The notes: generated by a model not told the origin, from the sequence alone. Positions 27,680-37,571 are shown, counted from the first letter of the stretch. The stretch: 64,000 bases of DNA from Hydrogenimonas sp. (GCA_015490295.1 WFYC01000066.1:62001-126000); one strand, 5' to 3'. A program made the numbers and translations.

Positions 27680-28479
27680 AAGAGATGATAAAGATGCGCC
27701 ATGTGCAGACACGTTTCGGAAACAAAACGGTCCATGAAGATCTGAATCTTACCGTCTATGAGAGAGATATCTACGGTATTCTTGGCGGAAGCGGCTCCGG
27801 AAAGACGACTCTTCTTAGAGAGATGATCATGCTTCTGTGCCCAAGTGGAGGCAGTGTCGAAGTGCTGGGCTACGATCTGAACAGGATCGGACGCAATGAT
27901 GCACAAAGGCTCAGAAGCGAATGGGGAGTGCTTTTTCAGTTCGGAGCACTCTTCACCTCTTTGACGATCGAGGAGAATGTGGCAGTATGGCTCAAAGAGT
28001 ATACCTCTTTGTCCGATACGACTATCCGGCGTATAGTCCGCTCGAAACTGGAGATGGTTGGGCTCGATCCCGATGTCGGGAGGCTCTATCCGAGCGAACT
28101 AAGCGGAGGAATGATAAAACGTTCCGCACTCGCACGCGCCCTGGTGATGGACCCCAAACTGCTCTTTCTGGACGAGCCCACTTCCGGCCTCGACCCGGTA
28201 AGCGCAGAGGCTTTCGACGATCTAATTGCCCAGCTGCATTCTCTTCTGGGTCTGACTATCGTAATGATAACGCACGATATAGATACAATATTCAATGTCG
28301 TAAACAGAATGGCGGTACTTGGAGATAAACATGTGGTTGCAGAGGGCTCTTTGAAAGAGGTATTGAAAAACGATCACCCCTTTATACGCCGTTTTTTCGG
28401 CGGAAACCGTGCAAAAGCACGAATAGAGGCAATGAATTTGGAGAGAGGTTTATGGAGAGCAGAGCAAGTTACACGATAG
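27676..28479 (+). CDS. MlaF-type lipid ABC transporter ATPase
   Basis: ATP-binding subunit paired with the upstream MlaE. Walker A GGSGSGKTTLLREM, Q-loop FQFGALFTSLTIEENV, signature ELSGGMIKRSALARAL, and Walker B LLFLDEPTSGLDPVSA identify the Mla/Ttg2A class. The length of 267 residues is normal. Its start overlaps mlaE by four bases and its end overlaps the MCE gene by 28 bases. A second, separate MlaF-like gene lies at 55.3 kb, so the two paralogues should not be confused. Confidence 0.95.
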   Translation: MKEMIKMRHVQTRFGNKTVHEDLNLTVYERDIYGILGGSGSGKTTLLREMIMLLCPSGGSVEVLGYDLNRIGRNDAQRLRSEWGVLFQFGALFTSLTIEENVAVWLKEYTSLSDTTIRRIVRSKLEMVGLDPDVGRLYPSELSGGMIKRSALARALVMDPKLLFLDEPTSGLDPVSAEAFDDLIAQLHSLLGLTIVMITHDIDTIFNVVNRMAVLGDKHVVAEGSLKEVLKNDHPFIRRFFGGNRAKARIEAMNLERGLWRAEQVTR

Positions 28480-29417
28480 TAGGACTCTTCGTTTTCCTCC
28501 TTGGAGCCGGTGCTATAGCATTCGCTCTTTGGATGGGGAAGTACAACAACAAAAAAGAGTTCGCCTACTACTATACATACATGAAAGAGTCGGTAGCGGG
28601 CCTTCCGCCGGACGGGGCTGTCAAATATATGGGCGTCAACATCGGAAAAGTCAAAGAGATTCATATTGACCCAAACGATCCTACACGAGTACGCCTGCTG
28701 CTGCAGATACCTAAAGATATTCCCATACGTGAAGGCATGTACGCGACACTCAACTTTACCGGAATCACCGGAATCGCCTACATCGAAATAATAGGCGGCA
28801 AGAAGGGGGCCCCGGTAATAAAAAGTGAGCCCGGCAAAATTCCGGTCATACCTTCCAAGCCCTCTACACTCGCTCAAATCGGTACTTCGGTAAGCGATCT
28901 TGCGGTGCAGATCTCGAAGGCACTGGATAGACTCAACAACGCTTTCAGCGAAGAGAACATAAAACACTTCAACGATATGATGACCAATCTCGACCGATCT
29001 TCCAACTCACTGAAAAAGATTTTGAGTGACAAGAATGCCCGAAACCTGGAGACTCTCCTAAGCTCTCTGGCTGATGCATCGAAAAAGAGTGACAGGCTCT
29101 TCGAAGCGGTAGATGTCATCAAAAAAACTACGCTTGATCTTGGCGCAGAGGGGAACCGGACTCTGGCATCGCTTCAGCAGAGTGCCGACTCTTTTAGAGA
29201 GCTGAATATGAAGCTGATGAAACGTATCGAAGAGGGAGACCTTAATATCCGTCAGCTTCTTCAGCAGACACTTGCACAGTCAAATGCACTTATGAGAGCG
29301 TCTCAGGCACTTGTTTATCAACTGCAAGAAGATGCAATGATGATCAAAAACAGCCCCAGAGACCTCTTTTTCAAAGAGGCAGAACCGACTCTGGGGCCGG
29401 GGGAGAAGCAAAAATGA
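28452..29417 (+). CDS. MlaD-type MCE-domain protein
   Basis: Periplasmic substrate-binding partner of MlaEF. One N-terminal membrane helix (about residues 7-28) anchors an MCE domain (about 40-118, with VAGLPPDGAVKYMGVNIGKVKEI and the FTGITGIAYIEI segment). A long helical region rich in charged residues follows to residue 321 (for example RLNNAFSEENIKHFNDMMTNL) and is probably a coiled-coil tunnel across the periplasm. It overlaps mlaF and is followed by a lipoprotein gene with a four-base overlap. Confidence 0.95.
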   Translation: MESRASYTIVGLFVFLLGAGAIAFALWMGKYNNKKEFAYYYTYMKESVAGLPPDGAVKYMGVNIGKVKEIHIDPNDPTRVRLLLQIPKDIPIREGMYATLNFTGITGIAYIEIIGGKKGAPVIKSEPGKIPVIPSKPSTLAQIGTSVSDLAVQISKALDRLNNAFSEENIKHFNDMMTNLDRSSNSLKKILSDKNARNLETLLSSLADASKKSDRLFEAVDVIKKTTLDLGAEGNRTLASLQQSADSFRELNMKLMKRIEEGDLNIRQLLQQTLAQSNALMRASQALVYQLQEDAMMIKNSPRDLFFKEAEPTLGPGEKQK

Positions 29418-30037
29418 GAAGATTTACGATATCCGGAAAAATTTTTCCGGCGGCACTTGGTTTTTTACTCTTTTTTGGTGGCTGTTCCGTTAAAAAGGTG
29501 CCTCCGACCACCTTTTACCATATCTCTCAAGAGACTCCCGGAATAGAGGAATCTGCCAATAAGAAGGCCATCGACTCTATAAGAGTAACATTCAGCCGCT
29601 CATCCAGAGTAAGCGAAAGTTCATCCATCTACTACACAGACAGAGGTTTCAGGCAGCAGCCGTACGCTTACAGCAGATGGTATGATACCCCCGATACAAT
29701 GCTGGAAGGGAAGCTGATTTTCGCTCTTGAAAAATCGAAAATTGCAAAAAATGTGACAGGAAGTTCGAGTGCAGCGGATACAAAAACGGTTCTTGAAATA
29801 GGAGTTTTGGATTTTGTACATGAGTTCGGCAAGAGCGGCAGATCCAGAGGGAAAGCGATCATTTTGGCTTCTCTTGTTAGAAACAGAGACGGTAAGACTC
29901 TATGTGCGAAGCTTTTTGAAGCCTATTCACCGGCAGCTACGGACGATGCCAAAGGCGGCGTTGCAGCTTTGAACAGTGCATCCGATAAGATAGTGGCGGA
30001 AATTGTAGAATGGCTGGGCGAATGCAACCGTCCGTAA
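29414..30037 (+). CDS. ABC-type transport auxiliary lipoprotein (PqiC/DUF330-like)
   Basis: Outer-membrane or periplasmic lipoprotein that completes the MCE operon. The signal peptide ends at a lipobox FFGGC near residue 24. The mature part has the pattern FYHISQETP ... RVTFSRSSRVSESSSIYYTD ... VLEIGVLDFVHEF, consistent with the auxiliary lipoproteins (PqiC, Cj1649-type) found with MlaD/PqiB systems. The length of 207 residues is usual. It is convergent with the UbiD-family gene, with 37 bases between the stops and no obvious terminator. Confidence 0.85.
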   Translation: MRRFTISGKIFPAALGFLLFFGGCSVKKVPPTTFYHISQETPGIEESANKKAIDSIRVTFSRSSRVSESSSIYYTDRGFRQQPYAYSRWYDTPDTMLEGKLIFALEKSKIAKNVTGSSSAADTKTVLEIGVLDFVHEFGKSGRSRGKAIILASLVRNRDGKTLCAKLFEAYSPAATDDAKGGVAALNSASDKIVAEIVEWLGECNRP

Positions 30038-30074
30038 TTGAAGGTATAAACTCAAAAACGGAACAAGCCAAAGG

Positions 30075-31898
30075 CTACAGAAGGCCGAACTTCTCTATAA
30101 AATCCTCGTCAATATCTATGAGCCCTCTTTTTTGCAGAGACTCCAGCACCCCTCTGTCGCAAAGAACATCACCCGGCCACTCCCGCTCGTAGCCGTCGAG
30201 CTCGTTTTTGTCGGTCGCATCCACCATTATAAACGGCTCTTTGCGTATATCACGCAAAGCATCTATATTGTTGGCAATGCGCCACACAAGCATGTAGGGG
30301 TTCTTTAGGCTGTTGCGTCCGCCATCCACCACGATCAGAATTTTAAGGTGTGCATGAAGCGATTTCAGATCGTCGAAAAGCTGCTGAACAGAGCGCTCTT
30401 TTCTGTAGGCAACGATGCATATCGGATTTTTTGTATGCATAAAATATTGTCTCAAAGAGAGCACATTGTTGTCTATCGCCTTCATTGCACTCAAAAGTTC
30501 TTCATCATCCAATAGTGAATCGACACCCTCTTCTACTTCATCGCCTGTCGCATCGATTCCAAGCTTTCCTCCAACCAGCGTATCGGGGCTGGAGTGGTCG
30601 AGCGCATCCACGATCCCCTCCGTAATCAGCATACGCTGCGGCGAAATTCTGTTTAGAATATGTTCGGTTATCGCCTCATACTCTGTAAGTGCAGGCGCTT
30701 CGCTCCCTACAAAAACGGCGTGCTTTACAAAGCTCATCTGCCCAACACCCCAGAAAGCGTGCATGAACTGCTTTGCATGACCTTTGTAGTGAGTCTGCAT
30801 CTTTGCCAGGATCAGGTTGTGAAAAACTCCGTTTTCCGGCATATGGTAGTCTATCAGGTCGGGTGCGGTCGTCTTTAGGAGCGGAAGGAAAATACGTTCC
30901 GTTCCCCACCCCATATATTTGTCTTCAAGCGGCGGCTTTCCGACCACCGTAGCCTGGTATACCGGGTTCTTCTTCATCGTTATGGCCGTAACATCCATAA
31001 CCGGGTACGGCTCTTTCAGCGTATAGTAACCGGTATGATCGCCGAAAGGGCCCTCTATAACCATCTCATTGGGATCTACCTCACCCTCTATCACAATATC
31101 CACATCTTCGGGGATCCATATGTCGTTCGTGACAGATTTCACTAGTTTGGCCGGCTCGTTTCTTACAAAGCCGTAGAGCATCAGCTCGAACATTCCGTAT
31201 GGAAGCGGTGCCTGTCCGCACCATATGTAGAGCGGGTCCCCACCTATGGCTACCGTTACCGGCATCTTCACTCCGGCCTCTTTATACTGGTCGAAGAAGT
31301 GGCTGGCATCTTTGTGTATCTGCCAGTGCATTCCAAGCCGTCTCTTGTCGTACTGCTGGAGCCTGTACATACCGAGATTCTGCATCTTGCCGTCAAGACT
31401 CTTCGTATATACCTGCCCCATCGTTATAAAAGGTCCGCCGTCTTTGGGCCATGTCTTCAGTATCGGCAGTTCATCCAGATCGACATGTGATGCTGTTTTT
31501 ATTATCTGCTGGCAGAGTCCTTTCTGCTTAAGACGCTTCGGAAAGACGTTTTTCAGCGCGAATAGCTTCGGAAGCATCGAGAGTTTCGCCATAAGCCCCT
31601 CCGGCGGTCTCATATGCATCAGCTCTTCTATCTCCGCCGCTATTTCATCCGGATGGCGCCCGAAAAACTTTTCGGTAACTTCGAAGTCGGCAAACATGTT
31701 CATAAGAAGCGGCATATCGTACTCGATACCCTTGGCACGATTTACCGGTCTTTTGAACAGAAGCGCCTTCGAAGGCGACTTTTTCACCTCTACATAGGCG
31801 ATATGCGCAATCTCCAGATCGACATCGCACGGCTCCTCTATAACTTTTAGATCACCATCACTTTGCAGCCTCTCGAGCCAGTGCGTCATAGTCGCCAT
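30075..31898 (-). CDS. UbiD-family decarboxylase, menaquinone (futalosine) type
   Basis: Prenylated-FMN-dependent decarboxylase. At 607 residues, with LEEPCDVDLEIAHI-like start, the active-site loop EGPFGDHTGYYTL and KPPLEDKYMGWGTERIFLPLLK, it matches the SCO4490-like group that removes the carboxylate from the naphthoate intermediate in the futalosine route to menaquinone, the only quinone route in Campylobacterota. A prenyltransferase or UbiX-type partner is not in the window. It appears to be transcribed alone; upstream lies copy D of the hairpin repeat. Confidence 0.93.
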   Translation of the reverse strand: MATMTHWLERLQSDGDLKVIEEPCDVDLEIAHIAYVEVKKSPSKALLFKRPVNRAKGIEYDMPLLMNMFADFEVTEKFFGRHPDEIAAEIEELMHMRPPEGLMAKLSMLPKLFALKNVFPKRLKQKGLCQQIIKTASHVDLDELPILKTWPKDGGPFITMGQVYTKSLDGKMQNLGMYRLQQYDKRRLGMHWQIHKDASHFFDQYKEAGVKMPVTVAIGGDPLYIWCGQAPLPYGMFELMLYGFVRNEPAKLVKSVTNDIWIPEDVDIVIEGEVDPNEMVIEGPFGDHTGYYTLKEPYPVMDVTAITMKKNPVYQATVVGKPPLEDKYMGWGTERIFLPLLKTTAPDLIDYHMPENGVFHNLILAKMQTHYKGHAKQFMHAFWGVGQMSFVKHAVFVGSEAPALTEYEAITEHILNRISPQRMLITEGIVDALDHSSPDTLVGGKLGIDATGDEVEEGVDSLLDDEELLSAMKAIDNNVLSLRQYFMHTKNPICIVAYRKERSVQQLFDDLKSLHAHLKILIVVDGGRNSLKNPYMLVWRIANNIDALRDIRKEPFIMVDATDKNELDGYEREWPGDVLCDRGVLESLQKRGLIDIDEDFIEKFGLL

Positions 31899-31932
31899 TG
31901 CAAACCCCCGAAAATGAATATCTATCTAATAT

Positions 31933-32026
31933 TACTCTAACTCCAGGCAAAGCCGGGAATTAGGCAGGGCCTGAAGCTACGAAATCAAAAGATTTCTAAA
32001 TGATTTTACATCTTTTGCGTAAAACC
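31933..32026. repeat. Multi-hairpin intergenic repeat, copy D (internal deletion)
   Basis: Begins TAACTCCAGGCAAAGCC, continues GGCAGGGCCTGAAGC and ends TTTTGCGTAAAAC. About 20 bases (the GTGCGGCCCTACAACCCCCT portion of other copies) are missing, which removes the second hairpin. The outermost pairs of the first stem are TAA/TTA here versus AAA/TTT and GAA/TTC in other copies. It sits between hemC and the UbiD-family gene. Confidence 0.8.
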
Positions 32027-32037
32027 GGTAACTATAT

Positions 32038-32994
32038 TTAGAATCTTTCGCATCGCTCCTCTTTGAATGCCATAGCCTCTGCACGTTCGAGCAGCTCTTT
32101 CGCTCCGGCCTCTATCATTATATCGGCCAAGCGGAATCCAAGAGCTGCCGCTTCGCTTCTTGGGGCATCGATGATCTCTTTTAAAATTTCGGTTCCATCG
32201 GGAAGACCGACCATAGCCCGTACAAACACACGATCTGCAGAAACCTTGGCATTGACTGCAATCGGAACCTGGCAGCTCCCTTCGAGCTTTGCGACGAAAT
32301 CGCGCTCTATCTTCGCTGCCAAAGCCGAATCTTCGTCGTTCAGAACCGAAGCGATTTCGGCCACTTTTTCGTCGTCTATTATTTCGATTCCGAGCGAAGC
32401 CTGTCCGGATGGAGGAATCATGACATTATCGTCAATAGGCTCATGGTATGGAACGCTTTCGAGCAGCCCGAGTCTCTTCATGCCCACGTATGCCAGAATG
32501 ATCGCATCGTACTCACCTTCGGCAAGCTTGCGAAGCCTCGTATTTACGTTACCCCGCAGATTTTTGATCTTCAGATCAGGCCTGATCGATCGAAGCTGCA
32601 TCTGACGCCGGAGGCTGGTGGTTCCGACTACGGCACCATTCGGCAGTTCTTCAATATTTCGGTATTTGTGTGAAAGAAAACAGTCTCTTATGTCGTCACG
32701 CTTGGTGATTGCGGCCAGTTTGAGCCCGTCGGGCATCACCGTAGGCACATCCTTGAGGCTGTGTACGGCCAGATGGGCTCTGCCTGCCAGCATCACATCC
32801 TCTATCTCTTTGGTAAAGAGCCCTTTGCCCCCGATCAGTGCGAGGGGCTTGTCCAAAATCTTGTCACCTGTCGAAGTCACAACTTCGAAATCTATCTTCA
32901 TATCGGGAAATCTCTTCTGCAGTTCAGATTTCACATACTCCGCCTGCCACATAGCAAGCTGGCTTCCACGCGTCGCTATTATCAGTTTTTCCAT
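32038..32994 (-). CDS. hemC: Porphobilinogen deaminase (hydroxymethylbilane synthase)
   Basis: Polymerises four porphobilinogens into hydroxymethylbilane in haem synthesis. The N-terminus IATRGSQLAMWQAEYVK, the segment SLKDVPTVMPDGL, GTTSLRRQMQLRS for substrate binding, and the dipyrromethane-cofactor cysteine in LEGSCQVPIAVNA are all present. The 318-residue length is normal. It belongs to a run with proS, hemA and ispB that I recall as HP0237-HP0240 in Helicobacter, here interrupted by a Dsb-like gene and fxsA. Confidence 0.97.
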   Translation of the reverse strand: MEKLIIATRGSQLAMWQAEYVKSELQKRFPDMKIDFEVVTSTGDKILDKPLALIGGKGLFTKEIEDVMLAGRAHLAVHSLKDVPTVMPDGLKLAAITKRDDIRDCFLSHKYRNIEELPNGAVVGTTSLRRQMQLRSIRPDLKIKNLRGNVNTRLRKLAEGEYDAIILAYVGMKRLGLLESVPYHEPIDDNVMIPPSGQASLGIEIIDDEKVAEIASVLNDEDSALAAKIERDFVAKLEGSCQVPIAVNAKVSADRVFVRAMVGLPDGTEILKEIIDAPRSEAAALGFRLADIMIEAGAKELLERAEAMAFKEERCERF

Positions 32995-32998
32995 AGTC

Positions 32999-33838
32999 CT
33001 ACTTCTTTATGAATGATTTGTATTTTTCTCTTGTTATATCTTTCTTGCCGTCGGCGAAAATGGTCGGAGTTCCGGTAACGAGCATTTTTCGTGCAGTGAT
33101 TCTGTCGTGAAGGATGATCTTCTCTATCCTCTTCTCATGAAGCTCCTGGGGTGTGATCTTCATACCGGTCTCTTTTTCTACTATCTTCAAGATCTTTTTC
33201 TCATCTTTTAGTTCCGGATCGATCTTGATCGAATACATCTTGTCGACAACATCTTTTCTGCCCCTCAGTTTCGCCACTTCCATAACCCTGACCAGTGTAT
33301 CGGAAGCGGGGTGAATCGCACTTAGAGGGAGGTGATAATAGAAGAGTGCTATCTTGTCAGGATTCTGCTTCACCGCTTTCAGAAGTTCAGGCACATACAT
33401 TCTGCAAAACGGGCATAGAGGGTCGGAAAATAGAATCAGTTTGTGTTCGGCATCCGGGTTACCGTAAATAAGGTGGGATTCCGAATATATGTCGTCCGGA
33501 AGTTTCGGCTGGATAATGGAGCGTATATCCATCCCGGTTTTGCGATCTATAAGCTCCGTGGTTATCAGATTTTTGCTTACAAAAAGAATTGTCTCAAAAC
33601 CTATTTTTCTCGTCTTCTTATCTCTTGTTAGCTCCAGATCCGCCTCCACTACATATGCGGACCACCCTTTTACACCCGGTATCGGAAGCTTTTCGGCCAC
33701 CTCAATACTCTTTATCTTCAGCCCTCTGTTCTGACTTAGCTTCTTTTTTACGAAATTGATCACATCCGTATCGCTGCCGGCGATGGCCAGGCTACTTCCT
33801 ATTATCAGGATGGTCAATAATCTCAACATCGATGACAT
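32999..33838 (-). CDS. Periplasmic DsbC/DsbA-like thiol:disulfide protein
   Basis: Secreted thioredoxin-fold protein. A signal peptide ([21 protein letters not shown]) is followed by an N-terminal ~100-residue region and then a thioredoxin domain with the redox motif LCPFCRMYVPEL and a cis-proline segment VTGTPTIFADG. The overall layout (dimerisation-like N-domain plus CxxC domain) resembles DsbC/DsbG isomerases. The ORF track starts at 33862, but AAGGAG lies six bases before the ATG at 33838. It overlaps the fxsA 3' end by 47 bases. It may assist cytochrome or envelope protein folding; that is inference. Confidence 0.87.
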   Translation of the reverse strand: MSSMLRLLTILIIGSSLAIAGSDTDVINFVKKKLSQNRGLKIKSIEVAEKLPIPGVKGWSAYVVEADLELTRDKKTRKIGFETILFVSKNLITTELIDRKTGMDIRSIIQPKLPDDIYSESHLIYGNPDAEHKLILFSDPLCPFCRMYVPELLKAVKQNPDKIALFYYHLPLSAIHPASDTLVRVMEVAKLRGRKDVVDKMYSIKIDPELKDEKKILKIVEKETGMKITPQELHEKRIEKIILHDRITARKMLVTGTPTIFADGKKDITREKYKSFIKK

Positions 33839-34229
33839 CGCACTCTCCTTCTTTGAATTCATCTTTTGTCTCCAGGCCGGACCTTCCGGCCGGTCGGGCT
33901 TTTGAAAAGAGTCTGCGCGCTATAAAACCGGAAAAGATTCCAAACTGCAGAAGCAGTCCGACTATATCGGTGAAAAAACCCGGAACAATCAGAAGTATAG
34001 CGCCTACCAGCGCTGCCAGATTCTGTTTTTGAAAAGATTCCGGCGTTATCTCGCCGGGCATCATGGCCCGCATATTTTCGGAAAAAGTATAACGGAAGTT
34101 TGTTAACAGAAGCAAACCCGCCAGCGCACTGCCGATCACCTCCATAAAGGTCCAGAACGGCCCTATGGCTGCAGAAATCTCGACCGATACGAATATCTCC
34201 ACAAAGAGGTAGATCAGAAAATAGATCAT
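33792..34229 (-). CDS. fxsA: FxsA family membrane protein
   Basis: Inner-membrane protein of 145 residues with three to four hydrophobic segments. The family signature GxxxTxxEVxxSALxGxxLL (here [20 protein letters not shown]) and the [16 protein letters not shown] segment are clear. In E. coli FxsA overproduction interferes with phage T7 F exclusion; its normal role is unknown. The ATG overlaps the proS stop (ATGA), so it is coupled to proS. Confidence 0.87.
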   Translation of the reverse strand: MIYFLIYLFVEIFVSVEISAAIGPFWTFMEVIGSALAGLLLLTNFRYTFSENMRAMMPGEITPESFQKQNLAALVGAILLIVPGFFTDIVGLLLQFGIFSGFIARRLFSKARPAGRSGLETKDEFKEGECDVIDVEIIDHPDNRK

Positions 34230-35992
34230 CCCACAATTTCCGCAGTTTTTTCAGCCGCATCGTCTACGCCAGCTTCTACTCTGACAAGACCGTCACGCTT
34301 TATTATCTCCACTTTTCCTTCCGAAAGCTTTTTGCCGACCACCACAGCACAGGGAAACCCTATAAGTTCGAAATCTTTCATCTTGAAACCGAAGCGCTCA
34401 GGCCTGTCGTCCAAAAGAGCGTCCACTCCCATTTTTTTCAGATCTCCATATATTTTTTCTCCAACACGAAGCTGCTCTTCATCTTTTGCATTGCCGACAA
34501 CCACCACCGCTTCGAAAGGCGCCACACTCGAAGGCCAGATAGATCCTTTCTCGTCGTGATGCTGTTCAATGACTGCCGCCAGCAGGCGGCTTACGCCTAT
34601 GCCGTAGGTTCCCATGACAAACGGCTTCGACTTGCCATCCCTGTCAAGAAAATTGGCATCCAGAGGCTCGGAGTAGCGAGTACCCAGCTGGAAAATGTGG
34701 CCCACCTCTATCCCTTTGGTGTATGCCAGCTTTCCGCCGCACTCCCTGCATTTGTCGCCGATCTTCACCTGAACAAGATCGTCGAACTTTTCATCCTCTA
34801 AAACATTCAGGTTGACTCCCACGATATGGTAATCTTTTTCGTTCGCTCCGCAGATCATGTGCGAAGCACCCTTCAAAGAGTTGTCGAAGAGTGTTTTAAC
34901 TTCAAAAGAAGCCTTTCGGGAAGTATATATCTGCCTGTTCTGCTCATCCGCAAGAGGGTTTCTTCTAATGGAGACAGGTCCGATAAAACCCGGTACAAGA
35001 TCGGCCGTCTCCAACTCCTCCTCGGTTACGTCCACAAGTTCGTTCGCACCTACGCTGTTGGCCGCTTTGGTCTCTTGAAGCTCATCCGAACCTCTCAGGA
35101 AGAAAAGAATGATCTCATTTTTCCCCTCGTCATAAACTGCACGTTTTGCAACGCACTTTACAATATAGTATGGATCGACATGGAAATATTTCGCCAGATC
35201 CTCAATGGAGGTGACACCGGGCGTATGAAACTTCATAAGATCGGCTTCGGGAGCCTCCGGAATCTCATCTGTTTCGGCCCTCTTCGCAGCCTCAATATTC
35301 GCGGCATAGTCACACCCATCGCATACTACTATCGTATCTTCTCCGCTGTCGGCAAGAACCATAAACTCTTTGCTGCCTTCGCCGCCTATGGCGCCGCTGT
35401 CCGCTTCTACAACCCTGAAGTCGAGCCCCATCCTGCTAAAGATTTTACGGTATGTCTGTTCCATAAGGTTGAACTCTCTGACCATATCTTCATGATCGGC
35501 GTGAAAGCTGTAGCCGTCTTTCATTATGAATTCACGCCCGCGCATAAGACCGAATCTGGGTCTGGCTTCATCACGAAACTTAAGGTTTATCTGGTAAAGA
35601 TTGGCCGGCAGCTGCTTGTAGCTGTTTATGAACCGGCCGGCCAGCTCCACCATCATCTCCTCATGTGTAGGCCCGAGAACGAATTCGTTCCCTTTTCTGT
35701 CGTTGAAGCGAAGAAGCTCCGCACCATATTTTTCGTATCTACCGCTCTTTTTCCAAAGCTCGGCCGGGGTTACGAAACCGAGCTGGACCTCTTGGCATCC
35801 GGCAGCATCGAGCTCCTCTTTGACGATGGCTCTTACCTTGTCCAAAACCCGTTTGCCAAGAGGCAGAAAGTCGTATATACCGCTGGCCACCTGATAGATG
35901 AACCCGCCTCTTACAAGATAGATATGGCTTGGAAGAACGGCATCTTTGGGTGCCTCTTTCAGTGTAGGTATCAGCAGTTTTGAAAACCTCAT
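34226..35992 (-). CDS. proS: Prolyl-tRNA synthetase
   Basis: Class II synthetase of 588 residues, the long bacterial form. Motif 2 and 3 regions are visible ([42 protein letters not shown]). Between them a ~180-residue insertion ([15 protein letters not shown]..., near residues 225-400) is the editing domain that removes mischarged alanine. The C-terminal anticodon-binding domain starts near residue 480. Upstream is a 270-base GC-rich, hairpin-containing gap, then hemA on the same strand. Confidence 0.98.
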   Translation of the reverse strand: MRFSKLLIPTLKEAPKDAVLPSHIYLVRGGFIYQVASGIYDFLPLGKRVLDKVRAIVKEELDAAGCQEVQLGFVTPAELWKKSGRYEKYGAELLRFNDRKGNEFVLGPTHEEMMVELAGRFINSYKQLPANLYQINLKFRDEARPRFGLMRGREFIMKDGYSFHADHEDMVREFNLMEQTYRKIFSRMGLDFRVVEADSGAIGGEGSKEFMVLADSGEDTIVVCDGCDYAANIEAAKRAETDEIPEAPEADLMKFHTPGVTSIEDLAKYFHVDPYYIVKCVAKRAVYDEGKNEIILFFLRGSDELQETKAANSVGANELVDVTEEELETADLVPGFIGPVSIRRNPLADEQNRQIYTSRKASFEVKTLFDNSLKGASHMICGANEKDYHIVGVNLNVLEDEKFDDLVQVKIGDKCRECGGKLAYTKGIEVGHIFQLGTRYSEPLDANFLDRDGKSKPFVMGTYGIGVSRLLAAVIEQHHDEKGSIWPSSVAPFEAVVVVGNAKDEEQLRVGEKIYGDLKKMGVDALLDDRPERFGFKMKDFELIGFPCAVVVGKKLSEGKVEIIKRDGLVRVEAGVDDAAEKTAEIVG

Positions 35993-36025
35993 TCTCTTTT
36001 TCCTGTTTTTTTATTTATTTTATAC

Positions 36026-36050
36026 GCTTCGTCGGCAAAGCCGCCGAAGC
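36026..36050. other. Hairpin in the proS-hemA gap
   Basis: Arms GCTTCGTCGGC and GCCGCCGAAGC with an AAA loop and one internal mismatch, the same 11-3-11 layout as the first hairpin of the intergenic repeat family, though the sequence differs. It could be a diverged repeat or a structured proS leader. Confidence 0.45.
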
Positions 36051-36185
36051 TGCGATAACTCTGCGTTCGCCTCGGCAGCGGGCCCACGCGCAGATGAACC
36101 GCGCTTATATTTTTTCTCTTTCTTCGCCGGAATACGCCGAAGCTGTACTCAGATATGTTCCTGATAAACAAGCGCTCCCTGCGTG

Positions 36186-36202
36186 GCCAAGCGCGGCTTG
36201 GC
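36186..36202. other. Second hairpin in the proS-hemA gap
   Basis: Perfect arms GCCAAGC and GCTTGGC around GCG. It lies between the hemA stop and the proS start on the minus strand. A T-rich tract is not adjacent, so terminator function is uncertain. Apart from these hairpins the 270-base gap shows no ORF or RNA gene I recognise. Confidence 0.4.
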
Positions 36203-36263
36203 TGTGCATATAAAAAGCTTCACGCCATTTTATCAAAGTTTCGCCGTTAATGGCACCGCTTAG

Positions 36264-37571
36264 TCAACGCAAATCGTCTTTCATAATGAATTCGCACTTG
36301 TATTTGTCTACCATCCTGACATCCGCATCGGTTTTGAATATATACTTCATCGCCTCTATTATCGTATCCGCCCTCGGCTGCTCCGCCACATCCCTGAGCT
36401 GCTTTGTAGGTGTATGAAGAAACTTGTTGAATGCGTTGTGCACCAGCTTTTCAACATTTTTTTGAGTCTCCGGCGGAATGAAACCCTTTTTTACCGCTCG
36501 TTCAATCTCTGCCATTGCCGCCCGTCTGGCCTGCTCTCTGACATCTTTTATGAGCGGATCTATCATAAGCGTCTGAAGCCACTTGAAAAACTCTATCGTA
36601 TAGCGGCCAACTATCTCGTATGCCCTGCGTGCCTGCTCTTTTCTCAACGCCATATTGTTGTCGACAATCTCTTTAAGATCGTCGACGGCATATATATTTA
36701 TTCTATCGTCGCCTATATCCTCTATATCCCTGGGGACCGCAAGATCGAACCAGTGCCTCTCGAACGATGTCGGTTCCACCATCTCTTCGGTAATTATGGG
36801 ATGCGGAGCACCGGTCGCCGAAAAGAGAAGCCTATATCGGTTGATATAGTCGACAAGGGTGTGAAAAGGTTCTATATCTATATGGTCTCCTACCGCATCT
36901 GCAATCTTTTTGGCGTTCTCTACGGAGCGGTTGAATATAACGACGTTGCAGCCGTTTGCCACCAGGTGCTTCGCCACTATTTCGCTCATCTCACCGGCTC
37001 CTACAACAAGCCCGGTAAATCCGCCCAGATTACCTCCCATGACCTCTTTTGCCTGCGATACTGCAGCACCGGCGACCGAGACCGGGTTTTTCGATATCTC
37101 CGTAGTGTTACGGACTTCTGCCGCACATTTAAACGCATAATGGATCAGTCTTGAAATCTTCTGGGAGCAGAAACCGTTCTCGAAAGCGAATCTGAAAGCG
37201 TCTTTTAACTGCCCGGCGATCTGCGTTTCACCCACTACGAGGCTGTCGAGCGATGAGGCGACGGAAAAGAGATGGTGTACGGCACCCTCGTCTTCATAGA
37301 CATCAGCCCTGCCTTCGAGCTCCTCTATAGAGAGGCCGCTGTGTACATGCAGAAGCTCGAAGATCGCATGCAGTGCGGCAGAGGGGATGGATGTACTTAC
37401 CAGGAATTCGACCCTGTTACAGGTGGAGAGCAGCATCGCTTCGTTGATCCCCTCCGTTTTTAGAAGAGTTGCAAGGGCCTTGGCTTTAAGATCTTCATCC
37501 GGGAATGCCAGCTTCTCCCTGACTTCTATGTCGGTATTTTTATGTGAATAGCTGACTACAACATATTGCAT
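36264..37571 (-). CDS. hemA: Glutamyl-tRNA reductase
   Basis: First enzyme of C5 tetrapyrrole synthesis, reducing Glu-tRNA to glutamate semialdehyde. The catalytic cysteine is in LSTCNRVEFLVST, followed by the conserved VGETQIAGQLKDAF, and the NADPH-binding domain contains VVGAGEMSEIVAKHL. A C-terminal dimerisation helix completes the 435 residues. It overlaps ispB by one base. The haem (hemC, hemA) and quinone (ispB) genes here together feed respiratory cofactor supply. Confidence 0.97.
   Translation of the reverse strand: MQYVVVSYSHKNTDIEVREKLAFPDEDLKAKALATLLKTEGINEAMLLSTCNRVEFLVSTSIPSAALHAIFELLHVHSGLSIEELEGRADVYEDEGAVHHLFSVASSLDSLVVGETQIAGQLKDAFRFAFENGFCSQKISRLIHYAFKCAAEVRNTTEISKNPVSVAGAAVSQAKEVMGGNLGGFTGLVVGAGEMSEIVAKHLVANGCNVVIFNRSVENAKKIADAVGDHIDIEPFHTLVDYINRYRLLFSATGAPHPIITEEMVEPTSFERHWFDLAVPRDIEDIGDDRINIYAVDDLKEIVDNNMALRKEQARRAYEIVGRYTIEFFKWLQTLMIDPLIKDVREQARRAAMAEIERAVKKGFIPPETQKNVEKLVHNAFNKFLHTPTKQLRDVAEQPRADTIIEAMKYIFKTDADVRMVDKYKCEFIMKDDLR

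Noticed and set aside
26867-27712. 281-residue minus-strand ORF opposite mlaE
   Set aside because: The mlaE frame carries the complete MlaE signature and fits the operon; the opposite ORF does not.
34826-35983. 385-residue plus-strand ORF opposite proS
   Set aside because: Shadow of proS; no ribosome site or known motif.
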